Part shown: in pieces, positions 44,666 through 52,015 of the stretch | Layout: the number at the start of each line of letters is the position of its first letter | Position numbering within the stretch: position 1 is the stretch's first letter | From: Prevotella sp. | GTDB taxonomy: Bacteria; Bacteroidota; Bacteroidia; Bacteroidales; Bacteroidaceae | Reading direction: 5' to 3' | Assembly (NCBI GenBank): GCA_022486815.1 | Contig: JAKVJW010000017.1 | Span: 1 to 55,301 of the forward strand | Length of the DNA: 55,301 bases | Notes under the pieces: model-generated | What the model was told of the DNA's origin: nothing | What the model saw: only the letters and a program-made list of their open reading frames with translations | The model's database searches: none | Made by a program: the position numbers and the translations under genes

Positions 44666-46783
44666 ATGAAAATAGACAGAACTTCAGGTGAAAAGAAAAT
44701 GCTAAAGAGACTGATCTGGATTGTTGTCATGATTCTGGCTATAGATACCTCTCTGAAAGCCCAGAAAGCCGATTCCCTTCGCATGGATAGTATTATTCAT
44801 TCTTTACCCGAAGTGATGGTCAAAGGTGAACGTCCTACAGTGAAAGTGGTACAGGGTAAACTTGTATATGATGTGCAGAAACTGGTGGAAAAGAAGGCTG
44901 TAGACAATATCTATGATGCGTTAAAGGAGATTCCGGGTGTTACCGAACAGGAAAAGTCACTCACCCTGGGTGGGATGCCTGCGACGGTCGTTCTTGATGG
45001 CAAAGTGACGACCATGACATCAGAACAACTCATGACGCTACTGAAAACACTTCCGGCAAGTCGCATTGACCAGGTTGAAGTGATGTACAGTGCTCCTGCC
45101 AGAATGCAGGTACACGGTGCACTCATCAATGTCCTGCTTAAGCATTCTGCCGGTAAAGATACTCCCTTGTCCGGAGAACTTAATACGTCTTGGGACCAGG
45201 ACCACGATGCAAACTTTGGGGAACGTGCCACCTTATTGTATGAGAGGGGTAAGTTCTCGATGGATATCATGTATAAGCACAGTCATGGCGATGATTATAG
45301 CACTAAAGACGAAACTTCTCTTCACACTTTGAATGATGGTATGGTACATGATATCACGACCCATGAGGTAGATCAATATAATAGTTTTGGGCATGAATAT
45401 CGTATCGGAATGGATTATACCTTTTCCAAAGACCATCAACTCAGCTTTGTCTATACAGGTAATTACGATAAAGATCATAGCCATCAGAATATTACAGAAA
45501 GTGTCAAGGGTACGACCCGGATCAATGAACATACATGGCTTCATAATCTGAGGCTTGACTATCATACCCCTTTTGGATTGAAGGCAGGAGTTGAAATAAC
45601 CTGCTATCATAATCCGGAAATGCAATATCTGAATAGTACTCTTCCTACAGGCTCTCTCAACTATACTGTTGATAATGATCAGAAGATTAACCGTTGGAAG
45701 TTTTCTCTATCTCAGGAGCAGAAACTGAAAGAGGGATGGAGCATCAATTACGGAGCTGTCTATACTACCAGTATTGATAATAGCCGGCAATATTATATGG
45801 AGATGAAACAGTCTGCTGGTGATGACCCCATGTCATCCTCTACCAGAAAGCATGAGGATGATGCCAGCCTTTATTTCGGATTTAATAAGGACTTCGGTAC
45901 TAAACTGATGCTTGAAAGTTCTTTGTCAGGAGAATATTATCACACCTCTGTGTGGCACCAGTGGTATGTCTATCCTGTATTCACCCTGACCTGGCTTCCC
46001 GCTACAGGTCACGTGTTCCAACTAGGCATGAGTAGTAACCGGACTTATCCCGATTATTGGACGATGACCAATTTTATCACTTATGATAATGGGGGATATA
46101 ATGAGATAACCGGTAATCCTTACCTGAAACCATCCAGCAAATACCAGCTTCAACTTGTCTATGTGTTGAAAGACAAATATCAGTTTGTGGCATGGTTCGC
46201 CCATACCAAGGACAAGTTTACTCAGACACCTTACCAGCGCCACGACCGTCTTGCGATAAATTATCAGTATCTGAATCTCAATTTTCAGCAGCAGGTAGGC
46301 CTTCAGGCGGCCGTTCCGTTTAAGGCAGGATCATGGCTTGATACGCATTTTACGCTTTCCGGTGTATGGATGCGGCAGAAAGATGATGATTTCTATGACA
46401 TTCCATACGACCGGAATATTGCGTTTGTTATGGCTGAAATAAACAATACCCTTACGCTTGCTACCAAGCCTGATATCACCATGTCTGTTGACGGAATGAT
46501 TCGCTCGAAAGCTATTCAGGCTACTTATGATTTGCCTGCATCTGGAAATCTTGACTTGAGCGCGCGCTGGCAGTTCTGGAATAAACATGCTATTCTGAAG
46601 TTTTTCTGTAACGATCTTTTTGAGACTTCTTCCATTAACCCACGCATTGACTTCAAGGGGCAGAATCTTCGTATGGATTTTTCCTGTTATCGTGAATTTG
46701 GGATCTCCTTCACTTATAAGTTCCGGGGATATAAGGAAAAGAAGCGTGCAACTGTAGATACATCAAGATTCAAGACGCAATAG
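44666..46783 (+). CDS. Second TonB receptor-like outer-membrane beta-barrel protein
   Basis: The 705-residue protein (or 694 from the ATG at 44699) has a signal peptide (LKRLIWIVVMILAIDTSLKAQ). A plug-like region follows: LPEVMVKGERPTVKVVQGKL, ALKEIPGVTEQ, ATVVLDGKVTTM and ASRIDQVEVMYSAPARMQVHGALINVLL. The rest is a barrel with strands rich in Tyr and Trp, similar to OMP_b-brl_3-type proteins. It resembles the gene at 39671 in layout and length. Its start is 7 bp after the TPR gene, so BlaI, BlaR1-TonB, TPR and this barrel protein form one operon. Its C-terminus (KFRGYKEKKRATVDTSRF) extends past the last strand with a basic tail. Confidence 0.87.
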   Translation: MKIDRTSGEKKMLKRLIWIVVMILAIDTSLKAQKADSLRMDSIIHSLPEVMVKGERPTVKVVQGKLVYDVQKLVEKKAVDNIYDALKEIPGVTEQEKSLTLGGMPATVVLDGKVTTMTSEQLMTLLKTLPASRIDQVEVMYSAPARMQVHGALINVLLKHSAGKDTPLSGELNTSWDQDHDANFGERATLLYERGKFSMDIMYKHSHGDDYSTKDETSLHTLNDGMVHDITTHEVDQYNSFGHEYRIGMDYTFSKDHQLSFVYTGNYDKDHSHQNITESVKGTTRINEHTWLHNLRLDYHTPFGLKAGVEITCYHNPEMQYLNSTLPTGSLNYTVDNDQKINRWKFSLSQEQKLKEGWSINYGAVYTTSIDNSRQYYMEMKQSAGDDPMSSSTRKHEDDASLYFGFNKDFGTKLMLESSLSGEYYHTSVWHQWYVYPVFTLTWLPATGHVFQLGMSSNRTYPDYWTMTNFITYDNGGYNEITGNPYLKPSSKYQLQLVYVLKDKYQFVAWFAHTKDKFTQTPYQRHDRLAINYQYLNLNFQQQVGLQAAVPFKAGSWLDTHFTLSGVWMRQKDDDFYDIPYDRNIAFVMAEINNTLTLATKPDITMSVDGMIRSKAIQATYDLPASGNLDLSARWQFWNKHAILKFFCNDLFETSSINPRIDFKGQNLRMDFSCYREFGISFTYKFRGYKEKKRATVDTSRFKTQ

Positions 46784-46798
46784 GGTTGGCATAAGCCA

Positions 46799-47086
46799 TT
46801 AAGCCTTTTTCTTTGATTTGATCCTTGCCCTGATGGTCCTGATTGTTCCGGGGCTGATAGCCATGATCTCCTCTATTTCCTTGTCGGTTTTCTTCATGCA
46901 TCTTAAGATGATGCAAAACTGGTATCTGGGTGACAAATTGTCGAAATCCCTTTCCAGATGATCAATCAGTACCAGATCTATGAGTTTATAGTATTCTATA
47001 AAACGGATAAACTCCTTTTTCCCCCATGTCACGGTATTCCCTCCATCGGCAATCTGATCATATAACCGTTTGCCATTGTGTTGCAT
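46799..47086 (-). pseudogene. C-terminal remnant of a Bacteroidales HTH regulator
   Basis: The 95 residues look like only the end of a regulator: YKLIDLVLIDHLERDFDNLS, then a LuxR/sigma-region-4-like helix-turn-helix (SPRYQFCIILRCMKKTDKEI, MAISPGTIRTIRARIKSKKK). No promoter or N-terminal domain is present. In-frame codons upstream run into a TAG just before 47090, where homology to an unrelated barrel gene begins on the other strand. I think the N-terminal part was lost at that junction. A short stand-alone DNA-binding protein is possible but less likely. Confidence 0.6.
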
Positions 47087-47090
47087 TTCC

Positions 47091-47403
47091 AGTTCGGCCT
47101 AGATATGAACATGAGCACGAGCGGAAACATCAGCACGGACTTGGAATACAATTACAAATCATTCCAACTCGACACCTACCTCATAAAGACCTTTTTTCAT
47201 GACCGCATGGGGCTGAGGTTCTTTGTCGACAATGTGTTAAATATTAATCATACAAAATTATTGAGGTCAACGAATAATATAGATATGCGTCAGTGGTACG
47301 ATAATGGTAGAAGACATTCCGGCTGAGTTTCAGCTATGAGATAAATCCAACGAAGAAAAAGTACAAGGGACAGGCTTCAACTAATGAAATAAACAGACTG
47401 TAA
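47091..47403 (+). pseudogene. C-terminal remnant of a third barrel protein, frameshifted
   Basis: The frame reads LDMNMSTSGNISTDLEYNYK, then LIKTFFHDRMGLRFFVDNVL, matching the last strands of the same barrel family as the two intact genes. It reaches a stop after WYDNGRRHSG. A one-base shift near 47320 restores FRLSFSYEINPTKKKYKGQ through to the TAA at 47401-47403. The N-terminal ~85% is missing. Its stop directly abuts the ATG of the ABC-exporter remnant, so the ancestral order was barrel-ABC-HlyD. Confidence 0.7.
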
Positions 47404-47622
47404 ATGAGATTTCCTTTTTATCTCCAGACTTCACCGAAGTTCTACCGGCTGAAAGAGGACCCCCAGAAGAAAATCCATTCCTTCTGTTTTCTCTCGGGCT
47501 ATGCCCGGCCTTACAGGAGGTATTTCGCCCAGATTGTCCTCGGACTGGTCGCCGGCAGCCTGCTGCAGCTCGTCCTGCCATTTCTCACCCAGTCCATCGT
47601 CGATGTCGGCATTGCCGGCCGA
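47404..47622 (+). pseudogene. N-terminal remnant of a C39-type peptide ABC exporter
   Basis: MRFPFYLQ is the usual first stretch of C39 peptidase ABC transporters. It jumps directly to SPKFYRLKEDPQKK, which in intact proteins follows the ~130-residue peptidase domain, so that domain is deleted. The first membrane helix region (YFAQIVLGLVAGSLLQLVLP) and LTQSIVDVGIAG follow, and homology ends near 47620. The GC-rich codon use differs from the AT-rich genes that follow. The C-terminal end of the same family is found 2.7 kb away at 50311. Confidence 0.8.
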
Positions 47623-47885
47623 AACAATAGTGTTAATTACTAATTAGTCATATTGTATTAGTTTTCCATCTACAGGAAGAGTCATGACTTCTTGAACTTG
47701 ACCAGCAGCTTTTCCGATACAGTAGCACATCAATATGTTGAATGTCATTTTTTTCTTTTGGCATATCTTACCAGATTAGGCACATCTAATGTTTTTAATA
47801 AAGTGACCATTGGTATAGGTGTCTGCTTCCATAATGCACAAGCTTCTACTTGATTCGTTTGCTCTGGAGTTATTTCTTTTATCAT
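47623..47885 (-). pseudogene. Broken CatA-like O-acetyltransferase (5' part)
   Basis: Read from 47885 on the minus strand, ITPEQTNQVEACALWKQTPI and MVTLLKTLDVPNLVRYAKRK match the N-terminus of family-2 CatA-like acetyltransferases. A one-base deletion in an A-run breaks the frame. The next frame gives MTFNILMCYCIGKAAGQVQE and DGKLIQYD, then a TAA inside what continues as LVINTIVS. Homology ends near 47622, at the junction with the ABC remnant. It lies directly downstream of the intact acetyltransferase gene on the same strand. Confidence 0.65.
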
Positions 47886-47889
47886 CTCT

Positions 47890-48522
47890 TTATAAGAGAT
47901 TGTTTATATCTCCGTTCATAATGTTTTTAATATTCTTTTTTACTTTTTCTGCAGGCCATTCCCACCAGCGGAGGCTCATCAGCTTTTTGATCGTTGCATC
48001 ATCAAATCTTTTACGGATTTCTTTTGCAGGTACTCCACCAACAATAGTATAAGGTGCAACATCTTTTGTAACAACAGCTCGTGTTCCTATTATAGCGCCG
48101 TCACCAATAGTAACACCTTGCATAATTACGGCTTCATATCCGATCCAGACATCGTTGCCGATGATAATATCACCGTTGTTGTCCCAAGCTTGTGCTACGT
48201 CCCATTCATTAAGTTCCCATTCGTCAGGAAAGACAGGAAAGAGAAAAGTAGAAAGTGATCTTAAAGTGTGGTTACCACCGGTGAACATAAATTTTGCTCC
48301 ACATGCAATAGAACAGTATTTACCGATTATGAGCCTCTCCTTGTTGCATAACGGATAGTGATACAATACATTATTATGTTCAAAATCACAAGGATTATTG
48401 ACGAAATCATTATAAATAGTGAAGTCGCCGATACTGATATTTGGGTCTTTTACTACAGACTGGAGATAAACACTTTCTTTTCCATTGTTTCCTTTACGAG
48501 GATATATCTTTTTTGGATCCAT
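47890..48522 (-). CDS. Vat/CatB-family hexapeptide-repeat acetyltransferase
   Basis: The 210-residue protein has the left-handed beta-helix of xenobiotic acyltransferases: ISIGDFTIYNDFVNN, RLIIGKYCSIACGAKF, FTGGNHTLRSLSTFLFP with the catalytic-type His, NGDIIIGNDVWIGYEAVIMQ, GAIIGTRAVVTKDVAPYTIV and GGVPAKEIRKRF. Length and C-terminal WWEWP are normal for Vat/CatB. Family members acetylate streptogramin A or chloramphenicol; whether this one confers resistance or has another substrate cannot be told from sequence. It is the third of three close, intact minus-strand genes in the segment that interrupts the ABC exporter gene. Confidence 0.9.
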   Translation of the reverse strand: MDPKKIYPRKGNNGKESVYLQSVVKDPNISIGDFTIYNDFVNNPCDFEHNNVLYHYPLCNKERLIIGKYCSIACGAKFMFTGGNHTLRSLSTFLFPVFPDEWELNEWDVAQAWDNNGDIIIGNDVWIGYEAVIMQGVTIGDGAIIGTRAVVTKDVAPYTIVGGVPAKEIRKRFDDATIKKLMSLRWWEWPAEKVKKNIKNIMNGDINNLL

Positions 48523-48544
48523 CTTCTATAAGTTTAGGATTAAA

Positions 48545-49000
48545 TCATTTTTTGTTTTTTACTGTTATTCTGAATGTACATTTGTCAAATCCTCCCAGAA
48601 CGGTGCCTATGGTTTTTACTTCAAAATCATTATCCGGAAATAATTCGTGTAATACAAATAATATACTTTGCCTTGAACATTCACAGTGAACTTCTGATTT
48701 TGTGAATCCCATATTGTACATGAAGCATAGACATTTAGGATATCCCATTTCGTAAATGCGCCCTGGTTCTATTACTCTTTGAAAGGAATATTCAGAGTCT
48801 TCCTGTTCTGAAAAGAAGGAATCCATATTTCCTTCACACTTTTCATATCTGGCTTTGAGGAAAGGTAAAACACCATGAGAAACACAATTTATAGCACATT
48901 TTCTGAATATTACGCTTTGTTGGGATGGCGGGAGCTGTGCTATCTGCTGTTCCATTTCGTTGACATAATTTTGTGCCAGATTCAGTTCTTCTTTATCCAT
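48545..49000 (-). CDS. Small Cys-rich protein resembling ATC hydrolase family
   Basis: This 151-residue cytoplasmic protein has eight cysteines, among them KCLCFMYN, HCECSRQ and DKCTFRI. The C-terminal half (ECSRQSILFVLHELF, then TIGTVLGGFDKCTFRI) resembles the conserved end of L-2-amino-thiazoline-4-carboxylic acid hydrolase-like proteins, in which a GG-D-CxFR motif closes the domain. The N-terminal 60 residues are helical (NYVNEMEQQIAQLPPSQQS). I hold the family call at moderate confidence and would not state a reaction. It starts 8 bp after the K+ channel gene and ends 22 bp before the acetyltransferase gene. Confidence 0.55.
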   Translation of the reverse strand: MDKEELNLAQNYVNEMEQQIAQLPPSQQSVIFRKCAINCVSHGVLPFLKARYEKCEGNMDSFFSEQEDSEYSFQRVIEPGRIYEMGYPKCLCFMYNMGFTKSEVHCECSRQSILFVLHELFPDNDFEVKTIGTVLGGFDKCTFRITVKNKK

Positions 49001-49008
49001 AACGATCT

Positions 49009-49692
49009 TTATTTTTTATTTTGGGTTGTCGTGTTTTCTTTGTTATTTACAAAGAAGGAAGCTATATAGGCTGTATATGTACCAAACAGGCCTACTCCGC
49101 AGATCATCAGCATCGTCCCGATAACTCGACCTGGATTTGTAACAGGATATTTATCGCCATAACCAACAGTAGTGATCGTTTCAATAGTCCACCATAATGC
49201 GTCACTAGCTGTTTTTATATTGCTGTTGGGAGCTTTTTCTACATTTAAAATAGCAATAGATGAAAATATAATCATTAGTATTGTAATTATAAAGACAGAT
49301 ACCATAGTCCCTTTAATTTTACTTTTAAAAATATACCGAACTATTATCTTAGTAGATCTGAATGCTCTGAGTATTCTTAGGAGTCTGATAAGTTTGAATA
49401 AACGTCCATATCTGAGATAAGTGAATGTAGGGATACTGGATATAAGGTCAATCCATCCCCAACGCATAAAAGCAAGTTTGTTTTTTGCGGTATAAAAATT
49501 ATGTATAAAGTCTATCAGAAAGATAATGCAGATAAAGTTATCAATCATATCTAATAAATCCATCATGTTTTTAGAAAGATGGCAGACTGTTGAGATAAAC
49601 AATGCAATAAGTACATATGCAGATAGTACGATAATAACAAAGTCAAAAAGGCTAAATTTGTCATGATTCTTTAATTGAGTATTTGCTACCAT
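49009..49692 (-). CDS. Voltage-gated-type potassium channel (6-TM)
   Basis: The 227-residue membrane protein has the Kv layout. Four N-terminal helices include an S4-like basic segment (RYGRLFKLIRLLRILRAFRS, regularly spaced Arg). S5, a pore loop with the selectivity filter TVGYGD near residues 175-180, and S6 (GRVIGTMLMICGVGLFGTYT) follow. The short C-terminus has no RCK/cNMP domain. It is the first of three tightly packed minus-strand genes. I see no clear -7 box in the 150 bp upstream. Confidence 0.94.
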   Translation of the reverse strand: MVANTQLKNHDKFSLFDFVIIVLSAYVLIALFISTVCHLSKNMMDLLDMIDNFICIIFLIDFIHNFYTAKNKLAFMRWGWIDLISSIPTFTYLRYGRLFKLIRLLRILRAFRSTKIIVRYIFKSKIKGTMVSVFIITILMIIFSSIAILNVEKAPNSNIKTASDALWWTIETITTVGYGDKYPVTNPGRVIGTMLMICGVGLFGTYTAYIASFFVNNKENTTTQNKK

Positions 49693-49857
49693 AATATTTA
49701 ATAATGAATGTTTAAATATTTTGTCTTTACGCTTCTTTGTTTTATTAAGAAAAAGATATTCTTTGCTTTACTTGAAAGTTGTCTATCAGTAAATTATAGA
49801 AAATTTTAATCCTTTGTCTATTTATTGGTTGATTGTATGATTCTTATTTTCATCATT

Positions 49858-50067
49858 TCAGAAATGCCTTTGGAGTACACCTGCATTACGCTTGAAAAAC
49901 GCACAAAGTACTGCGGATACTGAAAACCGAGACTGTAAGCGATCTCGTTTACTGTACTATGACCATACAGTGAAATATTGTCTCACGTTCATCATCGGGT
50001 TGAGTGTTTCAAATCCGAACAAGTCATCATACTTCGCGATGGAAATACATCTGATAATCTCTTCCAT
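49858..50067 (-). pseudogene. AraC-family regulator with internal deletion and frameshifts
   Basis: On the minus strand MEEIIRCISIAKYDDLFGFE followed by TLNPM is the typical Bacteroidales AraC N-terminus. After ~35 codons it jumps to HSTVNEIAYSLGFQYPQYFV, the recognition part of the AraC HTH, in another frame, and then to FFKRNAGV after a base lost in a T-run. The central ~200 residues are missing. It is divergent from an aldo/keto reductase remnant, a common gene pair in the phylum. Confidence 0.75.
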
Positions 50068-50272
50068 ATGCAGCTTTTTGTTACAAAGTTACTATAAATA
50101 TGTTGAAAATGTCATATTTTCTTTGAAAAGCCACACAAGATTTACATATAAACAGACCTTTTGTTCTCATTCTTTCTTCTTCTCCGACCAAATGGTAGTT
50201 TTCTCCGAAATCAGGGTACCAATGCTATAATGAAATCGTTGTATTTTAGCGCCATAATAAGAAGCTAACATT

Positions 50273-50310
50273 ATGAAAACAATAAAATTGAACAACGGGA
50301 TTGAGATGCC
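50273..50310 (+). pseudogene. First 13 codons of an aldo/keto reductase gene
   Basis: MKTIKLNNGIEMP is the standard opening of Bacteroidales aldo/keto reductases. At 50310/50311 the sequence switches to an ABC-transporter C-terminus in a different frame. Confidence 0.7.
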
Positions 50311-50430
50311 GACCAGATCATCGTACTGGACAAGGGCCATATTGTCGAGAGGGGCAACCACCGCACACTGACGGCAAAGAAGGGCTATTACTATGAACTG
50401 GTGAAGAACCAGCTGGAACTTGGAAACTGA
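50311..50430 (+). pseudogene. C-terminal remnant of the peptide ABC exporter
   Basis: DQIIVLDKGHIVERGNHRTL then KKGYYYELVKNQLELGN and a stop is the end of an ABC ATPase (D-loop/H-loop distal part). It starts abruptly at 50311, fused to the aldo/keto reductase start. With the N-terminal remnant at 47404 it frames the interrupting segment. An HlyD remnant follows 17 bp later, the normal next gene. Confidence 0.8.
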
Positions 50431-50447
50431 AAGGAAAACATTCGGAT

Positions 50448-50769
50448 ATGGAAAAAGGACGGAATAACATAGAACTCCGCAGCGGGAAGGTGAGGAACAT
50501 CATCGGGCAGATTCCACCCTTCTGGGTCAGGACAGGCACCATCGTGATCATATCCTCATCTTCGAGGGCAGGGACGACATTTCCTTGTCCTCCAGGATCG
50601 GCAGGACAAACGATTCGGTATTACAAGGGACGGGGAGGATTATTTCTCCGCCGTCATACCCGTAAAGGACCGGGACGCTGCACGGTACCGGCTGGTCCCC
50701 GGCATGAAAGTACAGGCGGCCTGCACGGTCAGTGACCGGACGGTCTGGCAGAGAATCTGGGCAAGATGA
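50448..50769 (+). pseudogene. Collapsed HlyD-family secretion protein gene
   Basis: MEKGRNNIELRSGKVRNIIG then QIPPFWVRTGTIVI is the start of HlyD-family partners of C39 exporters, up to the first membrane helix. The rest is reduced to short blocks in shifting frames, ending with EDYFSAVIPVKDRDAARYRL, VPGMKVQAACTVSDRTVWQR and IWAR plus a stop. At ~320 bp it is about a quarter of normal length. Confidence 0.65.
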
Positions 50770-50784
50770 TTCCGTGTTTACTTA

Positions 50785-50907
50785 TACTATAATGGAGAGT
50801 TATGGGATTCTTCTGAATATGACAAAGTGGACCCCTATACACCGAATATTCTGTATACCGAAGCAGGTAAAGGAACTTATACGCTTATCATCAGACTTGA
50901 TGAATGA
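50785..50907 (+). pseudogene. Short coding-like remnant, unassigned
   Basis: An open frame reads YYNGELWDSSEYDKVDPYTP, then NILYTEAGKGTYTLIIRLDE and a stop. The beta-rich YTLIIRLDE ending looks like the C-terminus of a small secreted protein. No start or promoter is present. Confidence 0.35.
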
Positions 50908-51051
50908 TGTGGAAGCCACGCTTTTCTTTACTTTTGGAGTTGTCTGCAGATCGGATAGCCTATGAAAGTTTCGGGATTTATATGAAGAAATGGAATTCAA
51001 TGATTTGTTTATTTGATTGAATATCATTGCCTTACAGTTTGATTAGACAAT

Positions 51052-51107
51052 AGATTTGAGAATTTTTAAGAATAGATTTGAGAATTATTGCTTGCAGATT
51101 TGAGAAT
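51052..51107 (+). repeat. Three direct repeats AGATTTGAGAAT phased at 22 bp
   Basis: Perfect 12-bp copies start at 51052, 51074 and 51096. The spacing of exactly 22 bp puts them on one face of the helix. The third copy lies between the -33 and -7 boxes of the promoter below. The layout resembles direct-repeat sites of LytTR- or response-regulator-type activators. Confidence 0.75.
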
Positions 51108-51122
51108 ATTTATATAGCTTTG
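51091..51122 (+). promoter_or_regulatory. Putative promoter next to the phased repeats
   Basis: TAGCTTTG(C) at 51115-51122 is a good -7 box, and CTTG at 51091-51094 is 20 bp upstream. It would give a ~415-nt leader to the ECF sigma gene or a short separate RNA; 51158-51544 holds no gene that I can support. Confidence 0.55.
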
Positions 51123-51133
51123 CCCTTTATTTA

Positions 51134-51157
51134 TAGTCCCTGAATTAGTCCCTGAAT
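51134..51157 (+). repeat. Tandem 12-bp repeat TAGTCCCTGAAT x2
   Basis: Two perfect head-to-tail copies (51134-51145 and 51146-51157) lie just after the predicted transcription start. A CCTGAATTA segment inside can pair with TAATTCGGG near 51174-51182 to form a hairpin. Confidence 0.6.
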
Positions 51158-51544
51158 CTATTCACAAATGAATTAATTCGGGTACAGAATATACGTTGAA
51201 CCCCTTCATATATTTGTGTTTTAATATATACTATGTTTATATTTAACCGCTTTATATGATGTTAATACATTGATTACTTATAGTTATATACAAAGATAAA
51301 TGAATCTTTTAATATCGGCAAGCGAATTAGGATGTCAGCCGATATGAATAGAGCATAATAACCTGAATATGGAAAAAGAACTTTGAATTTGAATCAAAAG
51401 CAACTTGCCGTGGGCTCCTAGCGGTAGGAATCCAGGATTTATCAGATTCGGAGAGTATTTTTCATTTATATTCTATTTTTTTCTTATTTGTGTGTCACAA
51501 AACTAGTTCTTTTGCGTAATCCATATAGAAACGAAATAAAAAGT

Positions 51545-52015
51545 ATGACTGCTGACGAGTTTCAACATGAGGTAAAGCGCTTGCGCCCACAACTTATTTC
51601 CATAGCCCGGCATTATATAAGCAATGGTGATGAAGTTGAGGACATCGTTCAGGACGTGTTTCTGAAGATGTGGCTCATGCTCGATCAGCTTAAGTTGCCT
51701 GTTGCTCCTCTGGCCAAGGTGCTGGTGCGCAATATTGCAGTTGACCATCTTCGCCGTTATCATTCGGAATTGGATATAGATGATGTTCAAGTATCTGTTG
51801 AAGAGCAATCGTATGATGGTGTAGAACGGATGATGAAGATTATCCGCATGTTGCCTTCACTGCAGCAGACCATTCTTCGCCTCCGTCATATAGAGAATAT
51901 GGAAATGAGTGATATAGCCCTTTTGATGGGATCGACAGATACTGCCGTAAGGAAGGCACTCAGTCGTGCACGGCAGGCAGTCAGAAAAGAATATTATAAA
52001 AAGTATCAATTATGA
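51545..52015 (+). CDS. ECF-family RNA polymerase sigma factor
   Basis: This 156-residue protein has sigma region 2 (RPQLISIARHYISNGDEVED, IVQDVFLKMW) and region 4 (LPSLQQTILRLRHIENMEMS, DIALLMGSTDTAVRKALSRA), the normal pair for ECF factors. I start at the ATG at 51545 (MTADEFQHEV). The frame is open to 51488, but those residues (MCVTKLVLLRNPYRNE) are not sigma-like. It overlaps the next gene by 4 bp (ATGA), as is usual for sigma/anti-sigma pairs. It is followed by two exported-protein genes, so it probably controls an envelope response and its own operon. Confidence 0.93.
   Translation: MTADEFQHEVKRLRPQLISIARHYISNGDEVEDIVQDVFLKMWLMLDQLKLPVAPLAKVLVRNIAVDHLRRYHSELDIDDVQVSVEEQSYDGVERMMKIIRMLPSLQQTILRLRHIENMEMSDIALLMGSTDTAVRKALSRARQAVRKEYYKKYQL

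Noticed and set aside
46784..50970. Insertion sequence or integron responsible for the graveyard
   Set aside because: I found no transposase, integrase, terminal inverted repeats or attC-like sites; only a 5-bp GCCGA match at the two junctions.
51052..51107. CRISPR array
   Set aside because: Only three 12-bp units with 10-bp spacers and no cas genes; the layout fits a regulator-binding site.
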